DNA from: Enhydrobacter aerosaccus | Lineage (GTDB): Bacteria; Pseudomonadota; Alphaproteobacteria; Reyranellales; Reyranellaceae | Direction of reading: 5' to 3' | Assembly (NCBI GenBank): GCA_903832005.1 | Contig: CAIKZO010000112.1 | Coordinates: forward strand, 22,338 to 86,337 | DNA: 64,000 bases | Shown: one piece after another, positions 1 through 11,857 of the stretch | How the letters are laid out: each line of letters opens with the position of its first letter | Position numbering within the stretch: position 1 is the stretch's first letter | The notes under the pieces: generated by a model | Told to the model about the DNA's origin: nothing | Databases searched by the model: none | The model's input: only the letters and a program-made list of their open reading frames with translations | Made by a program: the position numbers and the translations under genes

Positions 1-831
<831 letters not shown>

Positions 832-835
<4 letters not shown>

Positions 836-1944
836 GAGCTCGCTTGCGGGGTTTGCAGCGGCAGCATCACGCGGAAGGTCGTGCGGCCGGGCTCGCTGTC
901 ATATTCGATGGCACCGCCGTGATCGTTCACGATCTTCGCGACCAGCGCGAGACCGAGACCGGTACCGGTCGGCTTGTTGGTGACGAAGGCGTCGAACAGG
1001 TGACCACGGATTTCGTCCGACACGCCGCGGCCATTGTCGCGAACCGACACGACCAGCGGCAGGTTCACCTTGGCCTGCTGGCCCGGCACGGCGAGACGCA
1101 GGCCATGGCGGAACGCCGTGGAAAGTTCGATCTCGCGATCGCCGTCGCCCGGCACTTCGCAGGCGTTCTTCACGAGATTGAGGAACACCTGGATGAGTTG
1201 GTCGCGGTCGCCGAACATGTCGGGCAACGACGGGTCGTAGCTCTCGACGAAGCGCACGTTCTTGCCGAAGCCGTTCTGCGACAGACGTCGCACGTGGTTC
1301 AGCACCTGGTGGATGTTGAGCGCACCGCGATCGATCGGCCGGCCGTCCTCGAAGGCTTCCATGCGGTCGACCAACGCCACGATGCGGTCTGTCTCCTCGC
1401 AGATCAGTGTCGTGAGTTCGCGCTCGCTGTCCGGCACCGACTGTTCGAGCAGCTGGGCCGCACCGCGGATGCCCGACAGCGGGTTCTTCACCTCGTGGGC
1501 CAGCATGGCCGCCAGCGCGCTCACCGAACGGGCAGCACTGCGGTTCGACATCTGGCGATCGATGCTGCGGGCGATCGACTGCTCGACCAGCGAGACCGCG
1601 ACCAACCCGTCGCTCTCGACGATCGGCGACAGGCGGAGCGCGCAGAAGCGGTTACCGATACGCGGCGACGACAAAGTAACGCCGTTCTCCGCGACGGCGC
1701 CGCCGGTCGCCAGCACCTGTTCGAGCAGCAAGAACAGCGGCGTGTCGTCGGGCACGAACTCGTTCAGCGGATGACCGACCAGGCGCGCGCGGCCGACGCC
1801 GAAGAACTGTTCGGCTGACAGGTTGGCGTAGTGAATGCGACCAGCGGCGTCGACCACGACGACAGCCTCGGAGAGCGAATCCAGGATCGCGCTCGGGAAC
1901 TGCTCGCTCACGGAATCGGTGCGCTTCAGCGGTCGCAAAGCCAT
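832..1944 (-). CDS. ntrB: Nitrogen regulation sensor histidine kinase NtrB (GlnL)
   Basis: Cytoplasmic kinase/phosphatase that sets NtrC phosphorylation, normally in response to PII proteins. It has 370 residues and no membrane segment, as expected for NtrB. A PAS domain covers about 17-125. The HisKA H-box is [11 protein letters not shown] with phospho-acceptor H150. The ATPase domain has N-box NLVKNACE, G1 DNGRG and G2 GTGLGLA. It starts 1 nt after the dusB stop and its own stop overlaps ntrC, so dusB-ntrB-ntrC form one leftward operon, the usual alphaproteobacterial order. Confidence 0.96.
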
Positions 1945-1945
1945 G

Positions 1946-2953
1946 TCACGCCGCCTGCCGGTCGAGGACGGGCAGGAAGAACGACGCGAGCAGCGCGCGC
2001 ACCTTGTCGGCCTCGGTCTCGCGGTTCACGGCGAAGCGGAACTCGGCAGAGGCCTTCAGGCCCTTGGACGACCAGCCGAGATGCTTGCGCGCCATGCGCA
2101 CGCCGGTCTCGCTGCCGTAGTGCGAGAGCATCGCCTCGAAGTGCTGACGCACGATCGCATATTGCTCGGCCAGTGACGGATCGGGCACCCGCTCGCCGGT
2201 GCGCAGGTAATGAATGGCCTGGTTCAGGAACCACGGGCGGCCATAGGCGCCACGACCGATCATGATGCCGTCGGCGCCGGATTGTTCGAGCGCCTGGTCG
2301 ACGTCCTCGAGCGTGTTGATGTCGCCGTTGACGATCACCGGCAGCTTCGTCGCGGCCTTCACCTCGCGGATGAAGCCCCAGTCGGCATGGCCGTCATAGA
2401 ATTGGCAGCGCGTGCGGCCGTGTACCGTCAGCAGCTTGATGCCACACTCTTCGGCAATGCGTGCGAGGTTGGGCGCGTTGCGGTTGCTCGCATCCCAGCC
2501 GGTCCGCATCTTGAGCGTCACCGGCAGCTTCACGGCTTTCACGGTCGCTTCAAGGATCTTCGCGGCATGGACCTCGTCGCGCATCAGCGAGGAGCCGGCG
2601 TGGCCGTTCACGACCTTCTTAACGGGGCAGCCGAAGTTGATGTCGATGATCGCGGCGCCACGATCTTCGTTCAGCTTGGCGGCATCGGCCATGACCTGCG
2701 GCTCGCAGCCGGCGAGTTGGACCGACATCGGGAACTCTTCCGGCGAGTTCTTGGCCATCAGCAGGGTCTTGCGGTTCTCCCGCACCATTGCCGCCGAGGC
2801 GATCATCTCGGAGACGACGAGGCCCGCGCCGCTGCGCTTCACCATCTGACGAAACGGCATGTCCGAGACGCCCGAGAGGGGCGCCAGGATCACCGGGTCC
2901 TCGATGCGAACGGGGCCGATATCGACGGGCTGGAGACGAGAAACTTTGTTCAT
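1946..2953 (-). CDS. dusB: tRNA-dihydrouridine synthase DusB (NifR3 family)
   Basis: FMN/NADPH enzyme reducing uridines in the tRNA D-loop. The 335-residue length is typical. The TIM-barrel start [13 protein letters not shown] and the active-site motif [10 protein letters not shown] with catalytic C109 are present, followed by the C-terminal helical domain. It is first gene of the dusB-ntrB-ntrC operon; rhizobial literature calls this gene nifR3 because of that linkage. A consensus-like TATAAT on the reverse strand ends only 12 nt before the ATG, so the transcript could be nearly leaderless. Confidence 0.96.
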   Translation of the reverse strand: MNKVSRLQPVDIGPVRIEDPVILAPLSGVSDMPFRQMVKRSGAGLVVSEMIASAAMVRENRKTLLMAKNSPEEFPMSVQLAGCEPQVMADAAKLNEDRGAAIIDINFGCPVKKVVNGHAGSSLMRDEVHAAKILEATVKAVKLPVTLKMRTGWDASNRNAPNLARIAEECGIKLLTVHGRTRCQFYDGHADWGFIREVKAATKLPVIVNGDINTLEDVDQALEQSGADGIMIGRGAYGRPWFLNQAIHYLRTGERVPDPSLAEQYAIVRQHFEAMLSHYGSETGVRMARKHLGWSSKGLKASAEFRFAVNRETEADKVRALLASFFLPVLDRQAA

Positions 2954-2965
2954 TCCCTGATCAGA

Positions 2966-2992
2966 TTATAGGCATCTTGTGCAGTGCACAAT
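2966..2992 (-). promoter_or_regulatory. Putative dusB-ntrBC promoter with overlapping dyad
   Basis: On the reverse strand a perfect TATAAT occupies 2971-2966. A dyad TTGTGC-AGT-GCACAA lies at 2978-2992, covering the expected -35/spacer region. The arrangement suggests a promoter whose -35 zone is an operator. The dyad half-sites run GTGC..GCAC, the opposite order from the NtrC consensus GCAC..GTGC, so it is not an obvious NtrC site. No mapped start supports this; it is pattern-based. Confidence 0.45.
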
Positions 2993-3076
2993 AATTGAGC
3001 GACCATTAGCGGGTCCGGAGGCACTGCGCAAGCGTCGCAAGTGCGCGAGCCCTAACCCGATGTTATCTAAGCATTC

Positions 3077-4243
3077 GTGACGACTTGTACCGCCCTGATC
3101 GTGGCCGCCGGCCGTGGAACCCGCTTTGGCGGCCCGCTGCCCAAGCAGTATGCCATATGGGATGGACGACCGGTCCTGCACCATACGATTCTCGCGTTGC
3201 GCGCCTCGCCCGCCATAAATGACGTGAGGATCGTGATCGCAGTCGGCGATGAGGCGCATTATGCGAATGCCACCGCGGGTCTCGGCCTCGCGCCACCAAT
3301 TGCAGGCGGAGTGAGCCGCCAGCAGTCCGTTCTCAACGGCCTCGAGAGTCTGGCGGCGAGCGCTCCCGACTTCGTCGCGATCCACGATGCCGCCCGGCCC
3401 TTCGTACGCGCCGAGGATATTGCAGCCTGCCTCGCTGCGGCCGACCGAGCCGGAATTGACGGCGCCATCCTGGGAATTCCCCTCGCCGACACGTTGAAGC
3501 GCGTCGATGCCGAAGGCGCGATCTCCGCCACCGTGCCGCGCGCGCATCTGTGGCGGGCGCAGACGCCGCAGATCTTCCGATTCGCCACCCTCCTCGCCGC
3601 CCATCGTGCGGCGGCCGCACTCGGCGCCGATGAGGCAACGGCGCTGACCGACGATGCCGCCGTCGCCGAGCGTGCCGGGTTGAAGCTTGTCATGGTGGCC
3701 GGACACGAGGACAACGTTAAGGTCACCACGGCCGAAGACCTTCTACGAACCAAGACGATGGAAACCCGCACCGCCACCGGCTTCGACGTCCACGGCTTCG
3801 CGCCCGGCAAGCAAGTCATGCTGGGCGGGATCGCGATCGCCCACACGCACACGCTGGCCGGCCATTCCGATGCCGACGTCGCGCTACATGCGCTAACCGA
3901 CGCGGTGCTGGGCACGATCGGCGCCGGTGACATCGGCAAACATTTCCCGCCGTCCGACCCGCAGTGGCGCGGCGCCTCGTCCGACCACTTCTTGAAGCAC
4001 GCCGTCGATCTCGTTGCCGCGCGTGGCGGGCGCATCACGCACCTGGATCTCACTCTCGTCTGCGAAGCGCCCAAGATTGGCCCACATCGTGATGCCATGG
4101 TGGCCTCGATCGCGCGCATCGCCGGCGTCACCGCCGATCGCGTGAGCGTAAAGGCGACCACGACTGAGGGACTGGGCTTCACCGGGCGCCGCGAAGGCAT
4201 CGCTGCCCAGGCCATCGCTACCATCGAATTGCCGCGTAGCTAG
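3077..4243 (+). CDS. ispDF: Bifunctional IspD/IspF enzyme of the MEP isoprenoid pathway
   Basis: Fusion of 2-C-methyl-D-erythritol 4-phosphate cytidylyltransferase and 2-C-methyl-D-erythritol 2,4-cyclodiphosphate synthase; a fused protein is common in alphaproteobacteria. It has 388 residues from a GTG start, chosen because the conserved N-terminal TALIVAAGRGTRFGG follows at once. IspD spans about 1-225 (GRGTRFGG, HDAARPF). IspF begins near residue 228 with GFDVHGF, whose Asp and His are metal ligands, then GHSDADV and a C-terminal TTTEGLGFTG. The next gene starts 9 nt downstream, so the two are likely co-transcribed. Confidence 0.97.
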   Translation: MTTCTALIVAAGRGTRFGGPLPKQYAIWDGRPVLHHTILALRASPAINDVRIVIAVGDEAHYANATAGLGLAPPIAGGVSRQQSVLNGLESLAASAPDFVAIHDAARPFVRAEDIAACLAAADRAGIDGAILGIPLADTLKRVDAEGAISATVPRAHLWRAQTPQIFRFATLLAAHRAAAALGADEATALTDDAAVAERAGLKLVMVAGHEDNVKVTTAEDLLRTKTMETRTATGFDVHGFAPGKQVMLGGIAIAHTHTLAGHSDADVALHALTDAVLGTIGAGDIGKHFPPSDPQWRGASSDHFLKHAVDLVAARGGRITHLDLTLVCEAPKIGPHRDAMVASIARIAGVTADRVSVKATTTEGLGFTGRREGIAAQAIATIELPRS

Positions 4244-4252
4244 GAGTATCCG

Positions 4253-4744
4253 ATGTTCGATCATGAAATCCGCGACGCCGCCGAGCGCGTGCTGACTTCT
4301 TGCCGCAAGCACAGCCTGATGGTGGTGACCGCCGAATCCTGCACCGGCGGGCTGGTCGCCGCCGCGCTGACGGCGATCGCCGGTTCCTCCGACGTTGTCG
4401 ACCGCGGCTTCGTCACCTATTCAAACGAAGCCAAGCACGACATGCTGGGCGTCGGCCTCGATACGCTGGAGAATCATGGCGCAGTGAGCGAGCCCGTCGC
4501 CCGCGCCATGGCACGCGGCGCCCTCACCCATTCGCAGGCATCGATTTCCGTTTCAGTGACCGGCGTGGCCGGTCCCGGTGGCGGCAGCGCCGAGAAGCCA
4601 GTCGGCCTGGTCCACTTCGCCGCCGCACGTGCGGGCTTCGATATCATTGCCGAGCAGCATGTGTTCCCGGGCGACCGCGATGGCATCCGCCGGCTGGCGA
4701 CGATCACTGCCTTGGGTTTGCTGGCCGCACTGGCCGAACGCTAG
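4253..4744 (+). CDS. pncC: CinA C-terminal-domain protein, nicotinamide-nucleotide amidohydrolase (PncC type)
   Basis: Stand-alone CinA domain of 163 residues, expected to deamidate nicotinamide mononucleotide to nicotinic acid mononucleotide in the pyridine nucleotide salvage cycle. Recognised by TAESCTGG with the active-site serine, the FVTYSNEAK motif and the glycine-rich loop VAGPGGGS. The N-terminal COG1058 domain found in full-length CinA is absent, which is normal for this class. It follows ispDF by 9 nt. Its last 4 nt overlap the convergent ratA gene. Confidence 0.92.
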   Translation: MFDHEIRDAAERVLTSCRKHSLMVVTAESCTGGLVAAALTAIAGSSDVVDRGFVTYSNEAKHDMLGVGLDTLENHGAVSEPVARAMARGALTHSQASISVSVTGVAGPGGGSAEKPVGLVHFAAARAGFDIIAEQHVFPGDRDGIRRLATITALGLLAALAER

Positions 4745-5205
4745 GACGACGCAGGCTTGCCGTAAAGCTGGGCGGCGCGCGCCTCGAAGGCAGCGACCAT
4801 CCGTTTGACGGCCTCGGCGAACAGAACTCGCACCGTGTGCTGCAGGATCAGCGAGCGGAACTCGAACTCGAGCGCGAACTCGATCTCGCATCCGTCGGGA
4901 TGCGGCCGGAAATGCCACTGGCTGGCGAGCTGCTTGAATGGGCCCTCGACACCGGTGGTGAGGATGCGCGGGCCGGCCGGGTCGTCCGGCGTCAGCACGA
5001 CTCGCGAGACGAACTTCTCGTGGAACGGACCGAAGCCGATCGCCAACTCGTCGACCTCGACGCCCGGGCCCTCTTTACGACGCACGCGCGCGGCCGTGCA
5101 CCACGGCAGGAACTCCGGGTAACGCGGCACGTCGGCCACCAAGTCGAACAGCTGCTTCGGCGCGAAGCGCACGATTTTGCGCTCGGCATGACGGGTGATG
5201 GCCAC
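4741..5205 (-). CDS. ratA: RatA/Coq10-type START-fold lipid-binding protein
   Basis: Polyketide-cyclase/START-domain protein of the Coq10 family, thought to bind ubiquinone or a related lipid and support respiration; the name RatA comes from an E. coli toxin assignment and does not prove that role here. The family start is xITRHAERKIV, so GTG at 5205 (154 residues) fits better than an upstream ATG at 5271 that would overlap lipA. YPEFLPWC is the hallmark Coq10 motif. It lies 7 nt after lipA and closes the pdh-lpd-lipA transcription unit, as in many alphaproteobacteria. Confidence 0.9.
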   Translation of the reverse strand: MAITRHAERKIVRFAPKQLFDLVADVPRYPEFLPWCTAARVRRKEGPGVEVDELAIGFGPFHEKFVSRVVLTPDDPAGPRILTTGVEGPFKQLASQWHFRPHPDGCEIEFALEFEFRSLILQHTVRVLFAEAVKRMVAAFEARAAQLYGKPASS

Positions 5206-5212
5206 GATGCTT

Positions 5213-6172
5213 CTAGGACTTGAGCTGGGCCGCGCGCGCCGCGCGAAGGCGGACGAAATCGTCGCCGGCAAAATAGCTCGACCGCGTGAGCGGTGAGGAC
5301 GAGACCATCAGGAAGCCCTTGGCGCGCGCCATGGCGGCGAGCTCATCGAACTCGGCCGGCGTCCAGAACCGATCGAGCGGCGCATGCTTCGGCGTGGGTT
5401 GCAGATATTGGCCGATGGTGAGGAAATCGACGTCGGCGGCACGCAGATCGTCCATCACCTGCAGGATCTCTTCGCGCGTCTCGCCCAGACCGACCATCAG
5501 GCCGGACTTGGTGAACATCGCGGGATCGACTTCCTTGACGCGCGCGAGCAGGCGCAGCGAGGTGAAGTAGCGCGCACCCGGCCGGATCGTCGTGTAGAGG
5601 CGCGGCACGGTCTCGAGATTGTGGTTGAACACGTCGGGGCGCGCGGCGACCACGGTCTCGATCGCGCCCGGCTTCTTCATGAAGTCCGGCGTCAGGACCT
5701 CGATCGTGGTGTTCGGCGCCGACTGGTGCAGCGCCTCGATCACCTGGGCGAAGTGCCCTGCTCCGCCGTCGTCCAGGTCGTCACGGTCGACCGAGGTCAC
5801 GACGACATGGTCGAGGCCCAGCTTGCCGACGGCTTCGGCGATATTCGCAGGCTCGTGCGGATTGAGCGCGCCCGGCTTGCCGGTGGCGACGTTGCAGAAG
5901 GCGCAGGCCCGCGTGCAGGTCTCGCCCATGATCATGAACGTCGCGTGCTTCTTCTTCCAGCACTCGCCGATGTTGGGGCAGGCCGCCTCCTCGCACACCG
6001 TCGTGAGCTTCAGCTCGCGCATCAGCCGCTTGGTCTCGGCATATTCCGGCGAATTGGGCGCACGCACGCGAATCCAGTCCGGCTTGCGCTGGATGGGATT
6101 GTCCGGCCGGTGCGCCTTCTCGGGGTGGCGCTCGGCGCGGCTCAGAAGAGGTTTGTCATGCGAGCCGTCCAT
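5213..6172 (-). CDS. lipA: Lipoyl synthase
   Basis: Radical-SAM enzyme that inserts two sulfurs into protein-bound octanoyl groups to form lipoyl cofactor. It has 319 residues. The auxiliary-cluster cysteines sit in [13 protein letters not shown] and the radical-SAM cluster in CTRACAFC. The C-terminal serine motif falls in SSPLTRSSY. The gene sits 6 nt behind lpdA in the pyruvate dehydrogenase operon, so cofactor synthesis is co-expressed with the two lipoylated subunits it serves (PdhB and PdhC here). Confidence 0.98.
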   Translation of the reverse strand: MDGSHDKPLLSRAERHPEKAHRPDNPIQRKPDWIRVRAPNSPEYAETKRLMRELKLTTVCEEAACPNIGECWKKKHATFMIMGETCTRACAFCNVATGKPGALNPHEPANIAEAVGKLGLDHVVVTSVDRDDLDDGGAGHFAQVIEALHQSAPNTTIEVLTPDFMKKPGAIETVVAARPDVFNHNLETVPRLYTTIRPGARYFTSLRLLARVKEVDPAMFTKSGLMVGLGETREEILQVMDDLRAADVDFLTIGQYLQPTPKHAPLDRFWTPAEFDELAAMARAKGFLMVSSSPLTRSSYFAGDDFVRLRAARAAQLKS

Positions 6173-6178
6173 ATCGAC

Positions 6179-7579
6179 CTAGATATGGAGCGTCCGGCCG
6201 TATGCCGCCAGTACCGACTCGTGCATCATTTCCGACAGGGTGGGATGCGGGAACACCGTAGCCATCAGCTCGGCCTCGGTCGTCTCCAGGGTCTTGGCGA
6301 TGCTGTAGCCCTGGATCAGCTCGGTCACCTCGGCGCCGATCATATGGGCGCCCAGCAACTCGCCGGTCTTGGCGTCGAAGATCGTCTTGATGAAGCCCTC
6401 GGGCTCGCCAAGGGCAATCGCCTTGCCGTTGCCGATGAAGGGGAACTTGCCGACCTTGAGCTGCAGGCCCTTGGCCTTGGCCGCCGCCTCCGTCAGGCCG
6501 ATCGAGGCGACCTGCGGCTGGCAGTAGGTGCAGCCCGGGATGTTCTCGGTCTTCATCGGGTGCACGCCCTTCACGCCCGCGATCTTCTCGACCACCAGCA
6601 CGCCCTCGTGCATCGCCTTGTGCGCGAGCCAGGGCGGTCCGGCCACATCGCCAAGCGCATAGACATTGGGTTCGCCCGTGAAGCCCCACTGATCGATCAC
6701 GATGTGCGTGCGCTCGACCTTCACCTTGGTGCCCTCGAGGCCCAGGTTCTCGACGTTGCCGACGATGCCGACTGCCGAGATCACGCGATCGACGGTGATC
6801 TCCTGGCTCTTGCCGCCCTGGGTGATGGTCGCCGTGACGTTGTTGGCGCCCTTCCTCAGGTTGGAAACCGTCGCGGCGGTCAGGATCTTCATGCCCTGCT
6901 TCTCGAAAGCACGCTTGGCGAAGGCGGAGACTTCCTCGTCCTCCACGGGGAGGATGCGCTCCAGCACTTCGCACACGGTCACTTCCGCGCCCATTGTGCG
7001 ATAGAAGCTCGCGAACTCGATGCCGATGGCGCCCGAGCCGATCACCAGCAGCGACTTCGGCATTTCCGCAGGCACCATCGCCTCGCGATAGCTCCACACC
7101 AGCTTGCCGTCGCTCTCGAGGCCCGGCAGCTGCCGCGCCCGCGCACCGGTCGCCAGGATGACGTTCTTGTAGGTCAGCGTCTGATTGGTCTTGTCGTTCA
7201 TCGCGACCGCGAGCTTGCCGGCACCCGCGAGCTTGGCGGTGCCCTCGAAGACCGTGATCTTGTTCTTCTTCATCAGGCCTTTGACGCCGTTGCTGAGCTG
7301 GCTCGCCACTTTGCGCGAGCGCTCGACGATCTTCTTGTTGTCGAAGGAGACGTCCTTCACCGAGAGGCCATATTCCTCGGCGTGCTTGATCAACCCGTAG
7401 ACCTCGGACGTGCGCAGCAGCGCCTTGGTCGGGATGCAGCCCCAGTTGAGGCAGATGCCGCCCATGTTCTCGCGCTCCACGACGGCGGTCTTCATGCCGA
7501 GTTGCGCCGCACGGATGGCGGCGACGTAGCCGCCCGGCCCGCCACCGACAACGATCAGATCGAAACTGGTCTCGGCCAT
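6179..7579 (-). CDS. lpdA: Dihydrolipoyl dehydrogenase (E3)
   Basis: FAD flavoprotein that reoxidises dihydrolipoyl groups with NAD+. It has 466 residues. The N-terminal FAD fold is VVGGGPGGYVAA. The redox disulfide is C43/C48 in GGICLNWGCIPTK. The NAD fold is VIGSGAIGIEFA, and the C-terminal His-Glu pair is in HPTLSEMMHES. It lies 9 nt after pdhC, so this copy serves pyruvate dehydrogenase first; sharing with other 2-oxoacid dehydrogenases is possible. Confidence 0.98.
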   Translation of the reverse strand: MAETSFDLIVVGGGPGGYVAAIRAAQLGMKTAVVERENMGGICLNWGCIPTKALLRTSEVYGLIKHAEEYGLSVKDVSFDNKKIVERSRKVASQLSNGVKGLMKKNKITVFEGTAKLAGAGKLAVAMNDKTNQTLTYKNVILATGARARQLPGLESDGKLVWSYREAMVPAEMPKSLLVIGSGAIGIEFASFYRTMGAEVTVCEVLERILPVEDEEVSAFAKRAFEKQGMKILTAATVSNLRKGANNVTATITQGGKSQEITVDRVISAVGIVGNVENLGLEGTKVKVERTHIVIDQWGFTGEPNVYALGDVAGPPWLAHKAMHEGVLVVEKIAGVKGVHPMKTENIPGCTYCQPQVASIGLTEAAAKAKGLQLKVGKFPFIGNGKAIALGEPEGFIKTIFDAKTGELLGAHMIGAEVTELIQGYSIAKTLETTEAELMATVFPHPTLSEMMHESVLAAYGRTLHI

Positions 7580-7588
7580 GTCGCTCTC

Positions 7589-8878
7589 CTAGGCCAGCAT
7601 CGCGGCGGGTTGCTCGATGTACGCCTTCAACGTCTGCATGAATTGAGCGCCCATGGCGCCGTCGACCACGCGATGATCGACCGCCAAGGTGCAGTTCATC
7701 ATGGTGCGCACGACCGGCTGGCCCTTGCGCGCCACGACGCGTTCTTCGCCCGCGCCGACGGCCAGGATCATGGCCTGCGGCGGGTTGATGATCGCGGAGA
7801 AGTGCGTGATGCCGAACATGCCGAGGTTCGAGATGGTGAAGCCACCGCCCTGGAACTCCTCGAGCTTCAGCTTGCCGACCTTGGCGCGCGCGGCAAGGTC
7901 CTTCATCTCCACCGAGATCTGGGCCGCGCCCTTCATGTCGGCGTTGCGCACGATCGGCGTGATCAGGCCGCGGTCGGTGGCGACGGCGACGGAGATGTCG
8001 ACCGCGCCGTACATGACCATCTCATCCTCGGTCCACGAGGCGTTGCATTCCGGGTGATCGCGCAGCGCCTTGGCGCAAGCCTTGATCACCATGTCGTTGA
8101 CCGAGACCTTGGCGCCTTTCTTCTCGGCCACCACGTTGATCGCGGCGCGGGCCGCCAGCAGCGCGTCGATCTCCATCTCCATCGTGAGATAGAAATGCGG
8201 CACGGTCTGCTTGGACTCGAGCATGCGGCGCGCGATGACCTTGCGGACCGCCGTGTGCGGGATCCTCTGGTCGCCCGGCGCGGTGACGATCGGCTGCGCC
8301 GTCGGCGCGGGCCGAGGTGCGTTGGCCGGCGCTGCGGCCGGAGCAGCGCCCGGCTTCGCATTCTCGACGTCGGCTTTGACGATGCGGCCACCCGGGCCGG
8401 AGCCCTTGATGCCGGCGAGATTGAGGCCCTTGTCAGCCGCGATTCGCTTGGCAAGCGGCGACGCGAAGATGCGATCACCGCTCGGCTTTTCCGGACCGCG
8501 CGCATCCTGCGCGCTCTGAGGCGGGCTGGAAGCCCGCGGTCCAGGGGATGCCTCGGCTTTGGGCGGCTCTGCCTTCGGAGCTTCAGCCTTGGCCGGCGCG
8601 GGAGGCGCGGCGGCTGGTGCGGCGCCCGCCTTCTCACCCTCTTCCAGCAGCACGGCGATCACGGCATTCACCGCGACGCCCTCGGTGCCTTCCGGCACGA
8701 CGATCTGGCCGACCTTGCCTTCGTCGACGGCCTCGACTTCCATCGTGGCCTTGTCGGTCTCGATCTCGCAGACCACCTGGCCTGCCTTCACGGCATCGCC
8801 CACCTTCACATGCCACTTGGCGAGCTTGCCCTCGGTCATGGTCGGCGAGAGCGCCGGCATCAGGATATTGATCGACAT
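7589..8878 (-). CDS. pdhC: Pyruvate dehydrogenase E2, dihydrolipoamide acetyltransferase
   Basis: Core subunit that moves acetyl groups from E1 to CoA. It has 429 residues. One lipoyl domain (about 1-78) carries the lipoylated lysine in ETDKATME. An Ala/Pro-rich linker is followed by the peripheral-subunit-binding domain (FASPLAKRIAADKG). The catalytic domain ends with DHRVVDGAMGAQF holding the active-site His and Asp. The N-terminus is nearly identical to that of PdhB, including at DNA level. It lies 18 nt behind pdhB in the operon. Confidence 0.98.
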   Translation of the reverse strand: MSINILMPALSPTMTEGKLAKWHVKVGDAVKAGQVVCEIETDKATMEVEAVDEGKVGQIVVPEGTEGVAVNAVIAVLLEEGEKAGAAPAAAPPAPAKAEAPKAEPPKAEASPGPRASSPPQSAQDARGPEKPSGDRIFASPLAKRIAADKGLNLAGIKGSGPGGRIVKADVENAKPGAAPAAAPANAPRPAPTAQPIVTAPGDQRIPHTAVRKVIARRMLESKQTVPHFYLTMEMEIDALLAARAAINVVAEKKGAKVSVNDMVIKACAKALRDHPECNASWTEDEMVMYGAVDISVAVATDRGLITPIVRNADMKGAAQISVEMKDLAARAKVGKLKLEEFQGGGFTISNLGMFGITHFSAIINPPQAMILAVGAGEERVVARKGQPVVRTMMNCTLAVDHRVVDGAMGAQFMQTLKAYIEQPAAMLA

Positions 8879-8896
8879 GCTCGCTGCTCCCCGCGC

Positions 8897-10270
<1,374 letters not shown>

Positions 10271-10274
10271 GCGA

Positions 10275-11330
10275 TCAGACTCCGACCAGGACGTCGGTCC
10301 ACAGCTCCGACGGATCGGGCTCGGGACTGTGTTGCGCGAACTCGGCCGCATCGGCCACGATCTTGCGGATTTCCGCGTCGATCGCCTTCATCTGGGTATC
10401 GTCGAGAATCTTCTGCTCGACCAGGCGGGCCTTCAGGTGATCGATCGGATCGCGCTCGTTGCGATACTTGTCGACCTCCTCCTTGCTCCGGTACTTGGCC
10501 GGATCGCTCATCGAGTGACCGCGGTAGCGATAGGTCTGCATCTCGAGGATATAGGGGCCGTTGCCGCCCTTGGCGTGCTCGACAGCCCGCTCGCCGGCGG
10601 CGCGCACCGCCAGCACATCCATGCCGTCGACCGCCTCGCCCGGGATGCCGAAGGCGTCGCCGTGCTTGTAGAGATCGGTCACCGCGGTCGAACGCTCGAC
10701 CGACGTGCCCATGCCATAGCGGTTGTTCTCGATGATGTAGATCACCGGCAGCTTCCACAGCGCCGCCATGTTCATCGCCTCGTAGACCTGGCCCTGGTTG
10801 GCCGAGCCGTCGCCGAAGTAGGTCAGCGAGACGTTCTTGTTGCCGTTATATTTGTGGGCGAAGGCCAGGCCCGTGCCGATCGGCACCTGGGCGCCGACGA
10901 TGCCGTGGCCGCCGTAGAAGTTCTTCTCGCGGCTGAACATGTGCATCGAGCCGCCCTTGCCGCGCGAATATCCGCCGCTGCGGCCGGTCAGTTCGGCCAT
11001 CACGCCCTTGGGGTCCATGCCGGCCGCGATCATGTGGCCGTGGTCGCGATAGGAGGTGATGATCGCGTCCTTGCCGTCGATGGTCGATTGCATGCCGACC
11101 ACGACCGCTTCCTGGCCGATGTAGAGATGGCAGAAGCCGCCGATCAGGCCCATGCCGTAGAGCTGGCCGGCGCGCTCCTCGAAGCGGCGGATCAGCAGCA
11201 TGGTGCGATAGAAGGACTTCAACTCGTCGGGACTGACGCTGTTGTCACCGGGCTTGGGGGTTGAAGGCTTGGCCGCCGAAGGTTTGGCAGCAGACGATTG
11301 CGCATTCGGCTTGGTGGCCGGTTTCGCCAT
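10275..11330 (-). CDS. pdhA: Pyruvate dehydrogenase E1 alpha
   Basis: Thiamine-diphosphate subunit that decarboxylates pyruvate. The start at 11330 (351 residues) is preferred to ATG 11435, because the upstream extension is unlike the family and MAKPATK leads into the usual Lys/Pro/Ala-rich head. The TPP motif runs from GDGSANQGQ to the Asn pair of IENN, and the phosphorylation-loop region is [11 protein letters not shown]. It is the first gene of pdhABC-lpdA-lipA-ratA. A candidate ftsB terminator lies in the 183-nt gap upstream. Confidence 0.97.
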   Translation of the reverse strand: MAKPATKPNAQSSAAKPSAAKPSTPKPGDNSVSPDELKSFYRTMLLIRRFEERAGQLYGMGLIGGFCHLYIGQEAVVVGMQSTIDGKDAIITSYRDHGHMIAAGMDPKGVMAELTGRSGGYSRGKGGSMHMFSREKNFYGGHGIVGAQVPIGTGLAFAHKYNGNKNVSLTYFGDGSANQGQVYEAMNMAALWKLPVIYIIENNRYGMGTSVERSTAVTDLYKHGDAFGIPGEAVDGMDVLAVRAAGERAVEHAKGGNGPYILEMQTYRYRGHSMSDPAKYRSKEEVDKYRNERDPIDHLKARLVEQKILDDTQMKAIDAEIRKIVADAAEFAQHSPEPDPSELWTDVLVGV

Positions 11331-11462
11331 GACAATTCCCCTCAAAAAGGCCCGCAGCGGCTTATAGCACCGCCTGTGCCCATGTGGTTGATCCAGCAGC
11401 AAAAAATTGGATTTAGGGTGAGTGCGCCGCAGCAAAAGAGCGATTGCTTGCGTTTGGAAAAG

Positions 11463-11493
11463 CGCGGCCGAAAGTTTCTTTCGGGAAGCCGCG
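11463..11493 (-). terminator. Candidate intrinsic terminator downstream of ftsB
   Basis: On the reverse strand, 21 nt past the ftsB stop, a hairpin pairs CCGAAAG with CTTTCGG (loop AAA) inside an outer CGCGGC/GCCGCG stem with a small bulge. A CTTTTCC run follows. This matches a Rho-independent terminator with a short U-tract and would separate ftsB from pdhA transcription. Confidence 0.55.
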
Positions 11494-11513
11494 TGGCGGC
11501 TCGTCTAAAGTCG

Positions 11514-11813
11514 CTAGCGAGTCGGTGTGAAGATGATCACATCGTCCTTGCGGGCGTAGTTCAGAAGCGCCCGCGCGCGCTCGTCGAGCATGTCCGGATC
11601 GAGGCTCTGGTTACGCAGTTCGCCGACACGGCGCTCCCAGATCTTCCGGGTGGTCTCGGCTTCGGCGAGGTTCTGGTCGGCGATCTGCACTTCACGCTCG
11701 AGCCGGGCCATGGCCAGCAAGCCACGATCGCCATTCACCAGGTGATAGCCGAAGTAGCCAAACAAGGTGGCGAAGATCACGGGAGCCAGAATCTGGCGGG
11801 GTCTCAACAACAT
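11514..11813 (-). CDS. ftsB: Septum formation initiator FtsB/DivIC family protein
   Basis: Small bitopic divisome protein that bridges FtsL and FtsQ. It has 99 residues: a membrane segment at about 10-27 (ILAPVIFATLFGYFGYH), then a heptad-rich coiled coil (about 33-72) and the conserved DMLDERARALLNYARKDD region near the C-terminus. Placement between eno and pdhA is conserved in alphaproteobacteria; here cobF, an ABM protein, an AraC gene and an AlaX gene separate it from eno. Confidence 0.9.
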   Translation of the reverse strand: MLLRPRQILAPVIFATLFGYFGYHLVNGDRGLLAMARLEREVQIADQNLAEAETTRKIWERRVGELRNQSLDPDMLDERARALLNYARKDDVIIFTPTR

Positions 11814-11857
11814 ATGCCGGTTTCCTCAGGGCATATGCCAACATATGGTGCTGAAAA

